DNA of 64,000 nucleotides, taken from positions 7,510,790 through 7,574,789 of the forward strand of contig OX638134.1 of the NCBI GenBank assembly GCA_951804985.1, in the 5' to 3' direction. The translations under genes were made by a program, and so were the position numbers. How positions within the stretch are numbered: the first letter of the stretch is position 1; every line of letters starts with the position of its first letter. Under the pieces are notes generated by a model. That model saw nothing but the letters and a program-made list of their open reading frames with translations, searched no databases and was not told where the DNA came from. The DNA is from Dryomyza anilis (Eukaryota > Arthropoda > Insecta > Diptera > Dryomyzidae). Below, one piece after another: positions 35,400 through 46,189 of this stretch.

Positions 35400-37310
35400 T
35401 TAAATTCAACTTTTCACTTAAATTTAAAATTTCACTTAAAAATCAAATTTTCACTAAAAATTAAATTTTTCAATAAAAATTCAAATTTTCACCTAAATTT
35501 TTTTAATTTTCAATTTCTCACCAAAATTTATTTTGTTTCCTAAAATTTTTTTTTACTTTTTTAACTAAAAATTTAAATTTTCACTAAAAATTTAAATTTT
35601 TATTAAAAATTCAATTTTTCACTAAAAATTCAATTTTTCACTAAAAATTCAATTTTTAACTAAAAATTCAATTTTTCATTAAAAATTCAATTTTTCACTA
35701 AAAATTCATTTTTTCACTAAAAATTCAATTTTTCACTAAAAATTCAATTTTTTACTAAAAATTCAATTTTTCACTTAAAATTCAATTTTTCACTAAAAAT
35801 TCAATTATTCACTGAAAATCAAATTTTCACTAAAAATTCAATTTTTATCTAAAAATTCAATTTTTCATTAAAAATTCAATTTTTCACAAAAAATTAAATT
35901 TTTCACTAAAAATTCAATTTTTCACTAAAAATTCAATTTTTCACTAAAAATTTAAATTTTCACTAAGAATTCAATTTTTAACTAAAAATTTAATTTTTCA
36001 TTAAAAATTCAATTTTTCACTAAAAATTCATTTTTTCACTAAAAATTCAATTTTTCACTAAAAATTCAATTTTTCACTAAAAATTCAATTTTTCACTAAA
36101 AATTCAATTTTTCACTAAAAATTCAATTTTTCACTAAAAATTCAATTTTTCACTAAAAATTTAAATTTTCACTAAAAATTCAATTTTTCACTAAAAATTC
36201 ATTTTTTCACTAGAATTTAAATTTTTCACTAAAAATTCGTTTTTTCACTAAAAATTTAATTTTTCACTAAAAATTCAAATTTTCACAAAAATTTCAATTT
36301 TAATTTAAATTTTCACTAAGAATTCAATTTTTCACTAAAAATTCATTTTTTCACTAAAAATTCAATTTTTCACTAAAAATTCAATTTTTCACTAAAAATT
36401 CAATTTTTCACTAAAAATTCAATTTTTCACTAAAAATTTAAATTTTCACTAAAAATTCAATTTTTAACTAAAAATTCAATTTTTCATTAAAAATTCAATT
36501 TTTCACTAAAAATTCAATTTTTCACTTAAAATTCAATTTTTCACTAAAAATTCAATTTTTCACTAAAAATTCATTTTTTCACTAAAAATTCATTTTTTCA
36601 CTAAAAATTCAATTTTTCACTAAAAATTCAATTTTTAACTAAAAATTAAATTTTTAACTAAAAATTCAATTTTTCATTAAAAATTCAATTTTTCACTAAA
36701 AATTCATTTTTTCACTAGAATTTAAATTTTTCACTAAAAATTCGTTTTTTCACTAAAAATTTAATTTTTCACTAAAAATTCAAATTTTCACTAAAATTTC
36801 AATTTTTCACTAAAAATTATATTTTTCACTAAAAATTAAATTTTACAATAAAAATTCAATTTTTCACTAAAATTTCAATTTTTCAAATTTTCATTAAAAA
36901 TTAAATTTATCACTAAAAATTAAATTTTTCACTAAAAATTACATTTTTCAATAAAAATTACATTTTTCAATAAAATTTCAATTTTTCATTTAAAATTCTA
37001 TTTTTACCACAAATTCAATTTTTCTCTAAAAATTCAAATTATCATTAAAAAATTAAATTTTCACAAATAATTCAAATTTTCACTAGAAATTAAAATTTCA
37101 CTTAAAATTCAATTTTTCACTAAAAATTAAATTATTCACTAAAAATTTAATTTTTCACTAAAAATTCAATTTTACACTAAAATATAATTTTCCGCTAAAA
37201 ATTCAAATTTTCATTAAAAATTCAATTTTTGTCTAAAACTTTATTTTTCACTAAAAATTCAAATTTTCACTAAAAATTCAATTTTTCATTAAAAATACAA
37301 TTATCACAAA
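35400..37310 (-). repeat. 19-bp satellite array 3, reverse orientation
   Basis: The longest array, about 1.9 kb and near 100 units of CACTAAAAATTCAATTTTT. Higher-order structure is visible: a block containing CACTAGAATTTAAATTTTTC followed by CACTAAAAATTCGTTTTTTC occurs near 36,210 and again near 36,715, so blocks of about 500 bases have been duplicated. Confidence 0.95.
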
Positions 37311-37889
37311 AATGTCAATTTTAACCAATACAATTTAATTTACTGTAAAACTTAAAATTTTTCAATTAAAATGTTAAAATTTCAGTTTGTTTCCACATTT
37401 TAATTACAACAATTAATTAAAAAAAAAAACAACTAAATTAATATTGACATAATATTAACAACAAAATAATAAAAAACAAAAACAGAAAAAATATATGAAC
37501 TGCATTGCCTGTCCGTGCTTTTCAATTCATTCCATTGAGTGTCTGTTTTACATTGTCATAGACATATCTAGTTGTTTTTGTTATACATAGATACTATACA
37601 ATCTGTTCATATTTTTGTTGTTTTTTTTTTATTGTTGTAGTTGTTGTTGTGTTATTTATATTAATAGTGGTTCTCGAATCTCGTTGTCATTCGTATTGTT
37701 GTGCTATGCATCTTCGTTGTATTATTTTTATTCAACTTTATCTTTTCCTCTCCTTTTTCTTATTTTTCTGTTTAATAATGCTGTGTCATTGTTGTTGTTC
37801 TTTGTATTTGTTTTAATTGTTTCTTTTTATCATTATAATTTTTTGAGGAAGAATTGTCTCCATTTTTGGTACAATTTTTTAGTGTAAAA
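37311..37889. other. Spacer between inverted satellite arrays
   Basis: About 580 bases separating array 3 (reverse) from array 4 (forward). T-rich, with TTGTTGTTG runs near 37,640 and 37,790. A 90-codon frame at 37615-37887 is Phe/Leu/Ser-rich and looks composition-driven. Confidence 0.6.
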
Positions 37890-38665
37890 AAATTAATTTT
37901 AAATGAAAATTCTATTTTTAGTGAAAAATTGAAATCTTTTAACATTTACTGAAAAATTGATTTGATTTTTAATGAATAATTAAATTTTTAGTGTTGAATT
38001 TTTAGTGAAAAATTGAATTTTTTGTGAAAAATTGAATTTTTTGTGAAAAATTGAATTTTTTGTGAAAAATTGAATTTTTAGTGAAAAATTGAATTTTTAG
38101 TGAAAAATTGAATTTTTAGTGAAAAATTGAATTTTTAGTGAAAAATTGAATTTTTAGTGAAAAATTGAATTTTTAGTGAAAAATTGAATTTTTAGTAAAA
38201 AATCGAATTTTTAGTGAAAAATTTAATTTTTAATGAATGTTTGATTTTTAATGCAAAATTGATTTTTTAGTAAAAAATTAAATTTTAAGTAAAACATTGT
38301 CTTTTTTTTTTGGAAAATTCCCTTTTTTTTTTAAAAAAATAATTTTTAGTTAAAAATTGAATTTTTGTGAAAATTGAATTTTTAGTGAATAATTGAATTT
38401 TTAGTGAATATTTGAATTTTTAGTGAAAAATAGAATTTTTAGTGAAAAATTGAATTTTTAGTTAAACTTGAATTTTTAGTTAAAACTTGAATTTTTAGTG
38501 AAAATTGAATTTTTAGTAAAAATTGAATTTTTAGTTAAAAATTGAATTTTTAGTTAAAAATTGAATTTTTAGTTAAAAATTGAATTTTTAGTTAAAACTT
38601 CAATTTTTAGTTAAAAATTGAATTTTTAGTTAAAACTTGAATTTTTAGTGAAAAATTAAATTTTA
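37890..38665 (+). repeat. 19-bp satellite array 4, forward orientation
   Basis: About 40 units of TTGAATTTTTAGTGAAAAA. The right third shifts to a variant with GTTAAAA in place of GTGAAAA, so local homogenisation is visible. With array 3 it makes a large inverted repeat around a 580-base spacer. Confidence 0.95.
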
Positions 38666-38781
38666 AGCGTTTTTAGAATTTAATATTTAGTAATTTTTTA
38701 ATAGACTATTCTCCTGATAAAATTAACTCTACTCAACCAAATGAGAAAACAATTTTCCTATGTAGGTGTCCATATATCCAA

Positions 38782-39182
38782 GCCGATTATGGAATCCCGA
38801 AAATCCATTGCGACGGGAAAATTGCTTGAAAGTGTTTATTGAATCCCTGGGATTTACTGCGCGGGTGCCGATTTAGCAGTTCGCGAATACGAAGAAAATA
38901 TATATATTATTGAAAACGTGGCGGATTTGGTCTTCATAGATATCTATTCAATTTTGTTTGTCTGCCAACATTATGGCGATCGTCTTCCAAATAAAAAATA
39001 AGCCCAATTGAATCCATTTCACTTTGTTTAATGTTATTACACTTTACTTTTGACAGAAAACAGCTGTTTTCGGAGTGGTTTCGATAAGGTAGTTGATTCG
39101 AGCGAATTCAATAATATTATTACTTCAAAAAAGTGGATCGATATACTCCCGCCGCACTGGTTCCTGGGATTCCATAATCGGC
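38782..39182. mobile_element. MITE-like element with GCCGATTATGGAATCCC termini
   Basis: The 17-bp end GCCGATTATGGAATCCC (38782-38798) is matched exactly in reverse complement at 39166-39182. Looser pairing continues for about 22 more bases (CATTGCGACGGGA against the complement of TCCCGCCGCACTG). Length 401 bases, no transposase. Flanking duplication is not obvious. Confidence 0.75.
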
Positions 39183-39668
39183 ATGATTACCTTATCACTA
39201 ATCGAGCAGTAACATGACGAATATGACTTGGACATGACTTCATCTAAGAATGTAAAAATAAAAATACAGTATCGCCGAAAACTAGTTTTCAAAACAAAAA
39301 CCTCTAACTACTTAAAATAATTCGGTCGGATCTGTCCATCATTATTTTAGATAATCAGGCTCTTACGAGGCACAAACGTGGTAACAAATCGTGTACACCA
39401 TCTTCTTATAATACAGTTGCCACATGGGATAATATTCCCGATTATTTGAGATAATATATAGTTTTTTAAAAATATAATTAATTTTAATTTTTTATTATAA
39501 TATATTCTTAATAATGTTAAGGATAATAATTCCAAAAGTTTCGCATTTTATAAAAAAAAAACAATAACCGATGGTATAATCCTTATGATGATCAAATAAA
39601 GTAGCTCTGATCGTGACCATTTACGGTTTAGAAAATATATGACATGCGAATTATATAGAACTGATGTA

Positions 39669-39920
39669 AAGGGTTTTTCAATAAGAGCGCTACAAAAGTT
39701 TTTTTTCAAGGGTTTTTCAACAGGGACGCTACAAAAGTAGAGCGACAGAGACAGCAAACGACGCCATATTTCTTGCCGTTTTTTTGACATTTCTCTTCAG
39801 TAAGGTTTGCCATTTCATGATGGAAAGATATACGAGCCAACAACGAGTAAAAATTATTAAAATTAACTACCGAAATTCGAATTCGTATATCTTTCCATCA
39901 TGAAATGGTGGAAAACCCTT
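39669..39920. mobile_element. Mariner-derived foldback remnant
   Basis: Ends AAGGGTTTTTCAATAAG and (reverse complement) AAGGGTTTTCCACC, flanked by TA at 39667-39668 and 39921-39922. Inside, ATG at 39820 opens MERYTSQQRVKIIKINYRNS, which resembles the N-terminal helix-turn-helix of mariner transposases, then stops after a few codons. The DNA at 39810-39835 (26 bases, including that ATG) returns perfectly reverse-complemented at 39883-39908. The element is thus a mariner 5' end joined to an inverted copy of itself and cannot encode a transposase. A second copy of the terminal motif sits at about 39,708. Confidence 0.8.
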
Positions 39921-40514
39921 TATATGATGTTCCTAGAGAAAATCGTATTGAGTTGTATTATTTTAAGATGCTCAATTACGAAGTTTATTAAATAACTGGA
40001 TAACACATTTTAAAGTTGATATAATACAATTTATATTGTTATTGCTTTTGAGCTATTTTTGTTGCTATTAATTCTTATAAACTGCTTTAAAAATTCCAAC
40101 CGGTCAAAGCTTCACTAAGCAGTGTGTACTTGAAACAAAAAGCAATAATAATAAAAACAAACTAGTCAGTACTTGATATGGTAAATTTTAAATAATTTAA
40201 TCTGTTATCTGGCGCGCGAGTGAGAGCGCGATAGTGTTAGTTGTTGCTCTGCTGCTGATAAGTTTGCCTTTTAAAGTGGCTGTAAATGAATGGCATTCAA
40301 TTGGCAACAAAAGCGAATGATTAACTTAAACAGGCGGCAGATAAAGACATATTTTATACACAGCAGACAATGTTGTTGTGATTATTTGTGTACATTTTGT
40401 TATTTTTTTGTACAAATACAACAAATTTCAAGTGCATTGCAATTGCAGAAAAGACTACAAAGTGGTGTCGAACTTGTAAATGAAGCTTACAGCTAACAAA
40501 TCCAATAAAAAATA
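39921..40514. other. Non-repetitive stretch, possible 5' UTR-like DNA
   Basis: Around 40,205-40,260 is a short GC-richer patch (GGCGCGCGAGTGAGAGCGCG), followed by less biased sequence to 40,500. It looks like a fly promoter or untranslated exon, but no coding exon could be joined to it on either strand. Confidence 0.3.
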
Positions 40515-41335
40515 ATAATATAAAAATATAAAATATAAAAATATAAAAATAAAACAATATAAAAATATAATAATATAAAAATATAAAAATATAAAAATAT
40601 AAAAATATAAAAATATAAAAATATAAAAATATAAAAATATAAAAATATAAAAATATAAAAATATAAAAATATAAAAATATAAAAATATAAAAATATAAAA
40701 ATATAAAAATATAAAAATATAAAAATATAAAAATATAAAAATATAAAAATATAAAAATATAAAAATATAAACATATAAAAATATAAAAATATAAAAATAT
40801 AAAAATATAAAAATATAAAAATATAAAAATATAAAAATATAACAATATAAAATGTAAAAATATAAAAATATAAAAATATAAAAATATAAAAATATAAAAA
40901 TATAAAAATATAAAAATATAAAAATATAACAATATAAAAATATAAAATGTAAAAATATAAAAATATAAAAATATAAAAATATAAAAATATAAAAATATAA
41001 AAATATAAAAACATAAAAATATAAAAATATAAAAATATAAAAATATAAAAATATAAAAATATAAAAATATAAAAATATAAAAATATAAAAATATAAAAAT
41101 ATAAAAATATAAAAATATAAAAATATAAAAATATAAAAATATAAAAATATAAAAATATAACAATATAACAATATAAAAATATAAAATGTAAAAATATAAA
41201 AATATAAAAATATAAAAATATAAAAATATAAAAATATAAAAATATAAAAATATAAAAATATAAAAATATAAAAATACAAAAATATAAAAAAAATATATAT
41301 ATATAAAAATATAAAATGTAAAAATATAAACATTA
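40515..41335. repeat. (ATATAAAA)n 8-bp array
   Basis: About 820 bases of an 8-bp unit, with small clusters of variants such as ATATAACA and AAAATGTAAAA at 40,840, 40,930 and 41,160 that mark internal duplications of about 90-230 bases. The long - strand frames (Tyr/Ile/Phe/Leu) are artefacts. Confidence 0.97.
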
Positions 41336-41429
41336 ATAAATAGCAAAACATAACAATATATAAATATAGAACAACTTTAGAATATATAAAACAAAAACAC
41401 CAAATTTAAATTTTAAAAACTTACAACAA

Positions 41430-42110
41430 AATCAATTATTTATGTTTTCCACAGAGGTTCACTTGGGTGCAAACAACGCCTGAGTTACCTTGCATTAATT
41501 TCAATTTTATTTAATTTGTTTTTTTATAGTTTTTTTTTATATTAAAATTTTCAACGTTGCACAAAAACAAATCACAACCAAACACAAGACACTAATACTA
41601 GCGCAGGTCGAGTGAATGACTCTGCTTGTTGCAGCCACACGCGGCAGGGGGGAGCGGTATCTCACAAAACAATCTTCTGTTTTTATTATTATATTTTTTT
41701 TTAATAAAATTGGCTGCCCACTCGTTACCACATTAGATACATTAACACATAAATCGAACCGAACTCAACGACGACGTGCTGCTTTTACAGCCAAAGACCA
41801 CGTCCAACGATCGCGTCCAACTGAATGTCTGAGCAACAGGTCTGCAACGTTAGGGTGTCTGCTGCCAGCAAACGATCCCAAGAAGGCTAGCTACTCGCCG
41901 TTGAGCGCAGAGAGTGGTGTAAAGCGCCCAGTAGGAAATTTAATGAACAATGTTAAGAACAAACCGATCACCGAAATCATTACCGATATCAGTTCAAAGT
42001 CCATCTCATTCTGTTTTTTTTTTATTTTTAAAAATCACATATCAATCGATATAAAAGGATTCGATTTTTTACCGGCTTTGATTAAAAAAAATAAGAACAA
42101 ACAATAGCCA
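41430..42110 (+). other. GC-richer island with a 163-codon open frame
   Basis: 41,560-42,000 is the only sizeable stretch with near-exonic base composition between MFSD8 and NUDT18. A frame from ATG 41616 to 42107 exists, but it crosses a T-run (41,680-41,705) that is unlikely to be coding; the plausible part is 41,760-42,000. The left part reads like a 5' UTR (ACAAAAACAAATCACAACCA). It may be a 5' exon of a gene that continues elsewhere, a promoter, or an old element. No family recognised. Confidence 0.25.
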
Positions 42111-42144
42111 TTTTTTTTATGTTAATAGTAAAATAAAAATGAAG

Positions 42145-42515
42145 TCTGCCATATCTCGGACCACTTCGATGATCGAAGTTTTTTCTAACTAACTGCGATC
42201 AAAAAGTTCGATTCTTCACTTCTATTTTTTTTAAATTTTACGTAAAATAAATTTAAGAAAAAGATACGATATTTTAATATCTATCACATCGATATCGTAA
42301 TGTTTTTGGAAACAATCTCGGTATTCGATGTGATATCGATCCAGAATCGTTTTTTTTCTCGTTTCGAATAAACGTCATTAACTCGTTACGATATCTGCGT
42401 ACTACTTACAACGAATTATTGTATAATATAGATACGAAAATCGAGATTGAGATTCCTCATCATCTTGAAACAGTCTCAAAGTGATATCGACTCGAATGAC
42501 CGACTGGGAATAGTT
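42145..42515. repeat. Dispersed degenerate repeat, copy B
   Basis: Diverged copy of the repeat at 24,455-24,860, same orientation, sharing the start (AGTCTGCCATATCTCGGACC), the middle (CATCGATATCGTAAT) and the end (CGACTGGGAAT). Confidence 0.6.
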
Positions 42516-42841
42516 CAATTTCTTTTGTATCTTATATTTTCCATTATTAATGAAATAAAATAAAAATTATACATTCAATTTTTTGGTAATTTGTTTTTAG
42601 TTTTTGTACTAATGCAGTTTTTGATTCGAAATACTGAAAAAATTAACTTAATGTGACATTGATTGGAAAATCAATATCAAACACAAATTCTTAACATAGA
42701 AACGGTCTCAGTTTGGGTTTCAATTCTTAGTTTCTATCTTTGGGTTACATTTCGATGTAGAAAATACGGTGACATACATTCCTAATACAATGTAATGCAA
42801 TGGTTTATTAATCGAAATTATCTGATATCTTGAATATTGAA

Positions 42842-42902
42842 TATATCATCGTTGTAGAACGAAAAGTCACCAAATACATTCAAAATGCCAAATATTCATT
42901 AA

Positions 42903-42978
<76 letters not shown>

Positions 42979-43161
42979 GTTAATTTTTAATCGATTATCT
43001 CAAATTTTTTACCACATGATAAGAAAATGTAAATATATTAGTAGATTTTTTAACTTTAAAAATGCATCCATTACTTTTTATAATATTAATCAACAAACTC
43101 GAAATTTAAGTTTTTCATAAAAATGTATTTGATTATTTTTCGTTCTACAACGATGATATAT
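42842..43161 (+). mobile_element. TIR element with ATCATCGTTGTAGAACG ends, copy B, carrying (AT)n
   Basis: Left end TATATCATCGTTGTAGAACG and right end CGTTCTACAACGATGATATA are exact reverse complements, and pairing continues with gaps to about 39 bases. It is the inverted relative of the element at 33,758-34,014. At 42,905-42,976 it carries a pure AT dinucleotide run of about 72 bases absent from copy A, where only ATATAT remains. Confidence 0.8.
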
Positions 43162-43290
43162 AGATTACTTTTGGTGTTAATTTCTTCATTTCTTTTCCTA
43201 TTGGGAGTTTCAACTGAGAGGAGATCGAGCAGAGCGAGTGATTGATATATGCGGCGAATTCATGTGCATTAATAAGTTTAAGGGGAGAAT

Positions 43291-43331
43291 ACAAAGTAAA
43301 AGGCTATAAAATGTGTAGCCTTTTACTTTGT
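43291..43331. repeat. Perfect 16-bp hairpin
   Basis: ACAAAGTAAAAGGCTA (43291-43306) is followed after 9 bases by its exact reverse complement (43316-43331), just before satellite array 5. It may be the junction of an element or the boundary of the array. Confidence 0.85.
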
Positions 43332-43369
43332 AGTACAAATATAAAATTTTGAAAAAAATTTTAAGAAAA

Positions 43370-44795
43370 ATAGAATTTTTAGTGAAAATTTAATTTTTAG
43401 TGAAAATTATATTTTTAGTGAAAATTTGAATTTATAGTGAAAAATTAGTTTTTAGTGAAAAATTGAATTTTTAGTGAAAATTTGAATTTTTAGTGAAAAT
43501 TTGAATTTTTAGTAAAAATTTGAATTTTTAGTGAAAATTTGAATTTTTAGAGAAAAATTGAATTTTTAGTGAAAAATTGAATTTTTTGTGAAAATTTGAA
43601 TTTTTAGTGAAAAATTGAATTTTTATTGAAAAATTTAATTTTTAGTGAAAAATTTAAATTTTATTGAAAAATTGGATTTTAATTAAAAATTTTAATTTTT
43701 AGTTGAAAAATTGAATTTTACTGAAAAATTTAATTTTTAGTGAAAAATTTTTATTAAAAAAATTAATTTTTAGTGAAAACTTAATTTTTTAGTGAAAATT
43801 GGAAAAATTCATTTTGAATTTTTAGTAAGTAATTGAATTTGTAGTGAAAAATTTATTTTTTTAATTTTTTATTGAAAAATTGAATTTTTAGTGAAAATTT
43901 AATTTTTTTAGTGAAAATTTAATTTTTTTAGTGAAAATTTGAAAAATTCATTTTGAATTTTTAGTAAGTAATTGAATTTTTAGTGAAAAATTCAATTTTT
44001 AGTGAAAATTTGAATTTCTAGTGAAAAATTGAATTTTTAGTGAAAAATTGAATTTTTAGTGAAAAATTGAATTTTTAGTGAAAAATTGAATTTATAGTGA
44101 AAAATTGAATTTTTAGTGAAAAATTAATTTTTAGTGAAAAATTAATTTTTAGTGAAAAATTAATTTTTAGTGAAAAATTGAATTTTTAGTGAAAAATTGA
44201 ATTTGTAGTGAAAAATTGAATTTTTATTGAAAAATTTAATTTTTAGTGAAAAAATTTAATTTTTATTGAAAAATTTAATTTTAATTTTTAGTTGAAAAAT
44301 TGAATTTTTAGTGAAAAATTGAATTTTTAGTGAAAAATTTAATTTTTAGTGAAAAATTGAATTTTTAGTGAAAATTTGTATTTTTAGTGAAAAATTGAAT
44401 TTTTAGTGAAAAATTGAATTTGTAGTGAAAAATTGAATTTTTATTGAAAAATTTAATTTTTAGTGAAAAAATTTAATTTTTATTGAAAAATTGAATTTTA
44501 ATTTTTAGTTGAAAAATTGAATTTTTACTGAAAATTTTTATTTTTATTGAAAAATTTAATTTTTAGTTAAAAATTTAATTTTTAGTGAAAAATTTAATTT
44601 TTAGTGAAAATTTTAATTTTAATTTTTAGTTGAAAAATTTAATTTTTACTGAAAAATTTAATTTTTATTGAAAAATTTTTATTTTTATTGAAAAATTTAA
44701 TTTTTAGTGAAAATTTAATTTTTTAGTGAAAATTGGAAAAATTAATTTTGAATTTTTAGTGAATAATTGAATTTGTAGTGAAAAATTAAATTTTA
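43370..44795 (+). repeat. 19-bp satellite array 5, forward orientation
   Basis: About 70 units of TTGAATTTTTAGTGAAAAA with blocks of higher-order repetition: a segment containing GTGAAAATTGGAAAAATTCA near 43,790 recurs near 43,930 and 44,730, and a segment with TTTAATTTTTAGTTGAAAAA recurs three to four times. Confidence 0.95.
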
Positions 44796-45249
44796 TCGAA
44801 AAAATCAAATTAAAAAAAAAGCTAATAAAAATTATATAAAAATGGTATAAAAAAATTAAATAAAATAAATTGTTTTTATTTTTGGTAAATATTTTTATTT
44901 GTCTATTTAATAAATTGTTTGCTATCTGTTTAAAGTTTAATGTAGACATTTCATATAATGCCACAATAAACATTATGCAATTAGGCATATTAAGTAAGTA
45001 ATTAAAAATTTAATGAACAAACAAATTATTTTAATTCATAAAATACATTTTCAAAATACGTATAGTAATTGTTATATATATATATAGATACTATTTATAA
45101 AATAACATATAAAATTCAAGTGCTTTTCATAAACATTTGAATGATTCTAAAGTAAAACGTATCAACTACATTTTTCAGAAATAGATTTTTTTATCGAATT
45201 ATTGATTAATTATTGTAATAATATATATTAATTAAAGTCTGTAACATGT

Positions 45250-46020
45250 TAACACTCTTTAAGTTCATTTATCTTGGATAATTATGACCCTTTTCAAAAA
45301 AGAAAGGTATAAAAGGTTAAAAACCTATTAATGCAAAACTTTAGAGTGTTATAATGTTGGAGATAAATATTCCTCGTTTAGTAAAATTAAACGTGCGTCA
45401 TATTTCTAAAACATACCAACCCTCCAAGTTATTTTATGCTGTGCCATTATGAGCCTTTTTGAAAAAGGCATAAAAAGGTTAAAAACCCATTAAAGCAGAA
45501 CTGAGAAGGTTAAAAGGTTCGAGCAAAATATACCTCGTTAAGTAAAATTTAACGTGAGATATTTTTCTAAAACTAACAATCTCCTTCATGTTCTCGTATA
45601 CTGGGTAATTATGACCCTTTTCAAAAAAAATAAGGTATAAAAAGGTTAAAAACTTGGAAGTGTTATAATGTTGAGATAAATATTTCTCGTTAAGTAAAAT
45701 TTAACGTGAGAAATTTTTCATACCAACCCTCCATGTTATTTTATACTAGGTCATTATGAGCCTTTTTGAAAAGGTTTAAAAATGTTAAAAACCCATTAAA
45801 GCAGAGCTGAGAGGGTTAAAAAGTTCGAGCAAGAATATGTCTCGTTAAGTAAAATTTAACGTGAGACATTTTTCTAAAACATACCAACTCTCCAAGTTAT
45901 TTTATACTGGGTCATTATGAGCCTTATTGAAAAAAGGTTTAAAAACCCATAAAGGCAGAACTAGAGGGTTAAAAGGTTTGAGCAAAAATATTAAAATTTC
46001 ACGTGTAATATAAGAATACG
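45250..46020. repeat. ~155-165-bp tandem repeat with internal hairpin
   Basis: Five copies of a unit with CCATTATGAGCCTTTTTGAA, AAAAACCCATTAAAGCAGA and CTCGTTAAGTAAAATTTAAC. The last word, with following GTGAGA, forms a small stem (TCTCGTTAA against TTAACGTGAGA). Copies begin near 45,255, 45,415, 45,575, 45,720 and 45,885. Confidence 0.85.
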
Positions 46021-46189
46021 TTAATGCATAAATACGTTAATGCTTAAAGACTGTCCTTCTGAATAATTGAAAAAAAAAAAATTTAAGGGCTATATTTTCA
46101 TTATAAACTCATGAGGCGCACAAACGCATAACAGAAATATAAAATTTTAATTGAATTTTAGTTTTTAAAATATATAAAAATTCATTAGG

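Noticed and set aside
40354..41351. Long - strand frames of Tyr/Ile/Phe/Leu, resembling membrane protein
   Set aside because: Products of the (ATATAAAA)n array.
41762..41830. Core promoter with Inr and DPE on the - strand
   Set aside because: TCAGTT and GGACGTG words are present, but the spacing does not match the strict DPE position, so it was not called.
17070..44795. CRISPR array
   Set aside because: The 19-bp units are contiguous, without unique spacers, in a eukaryotic genome.
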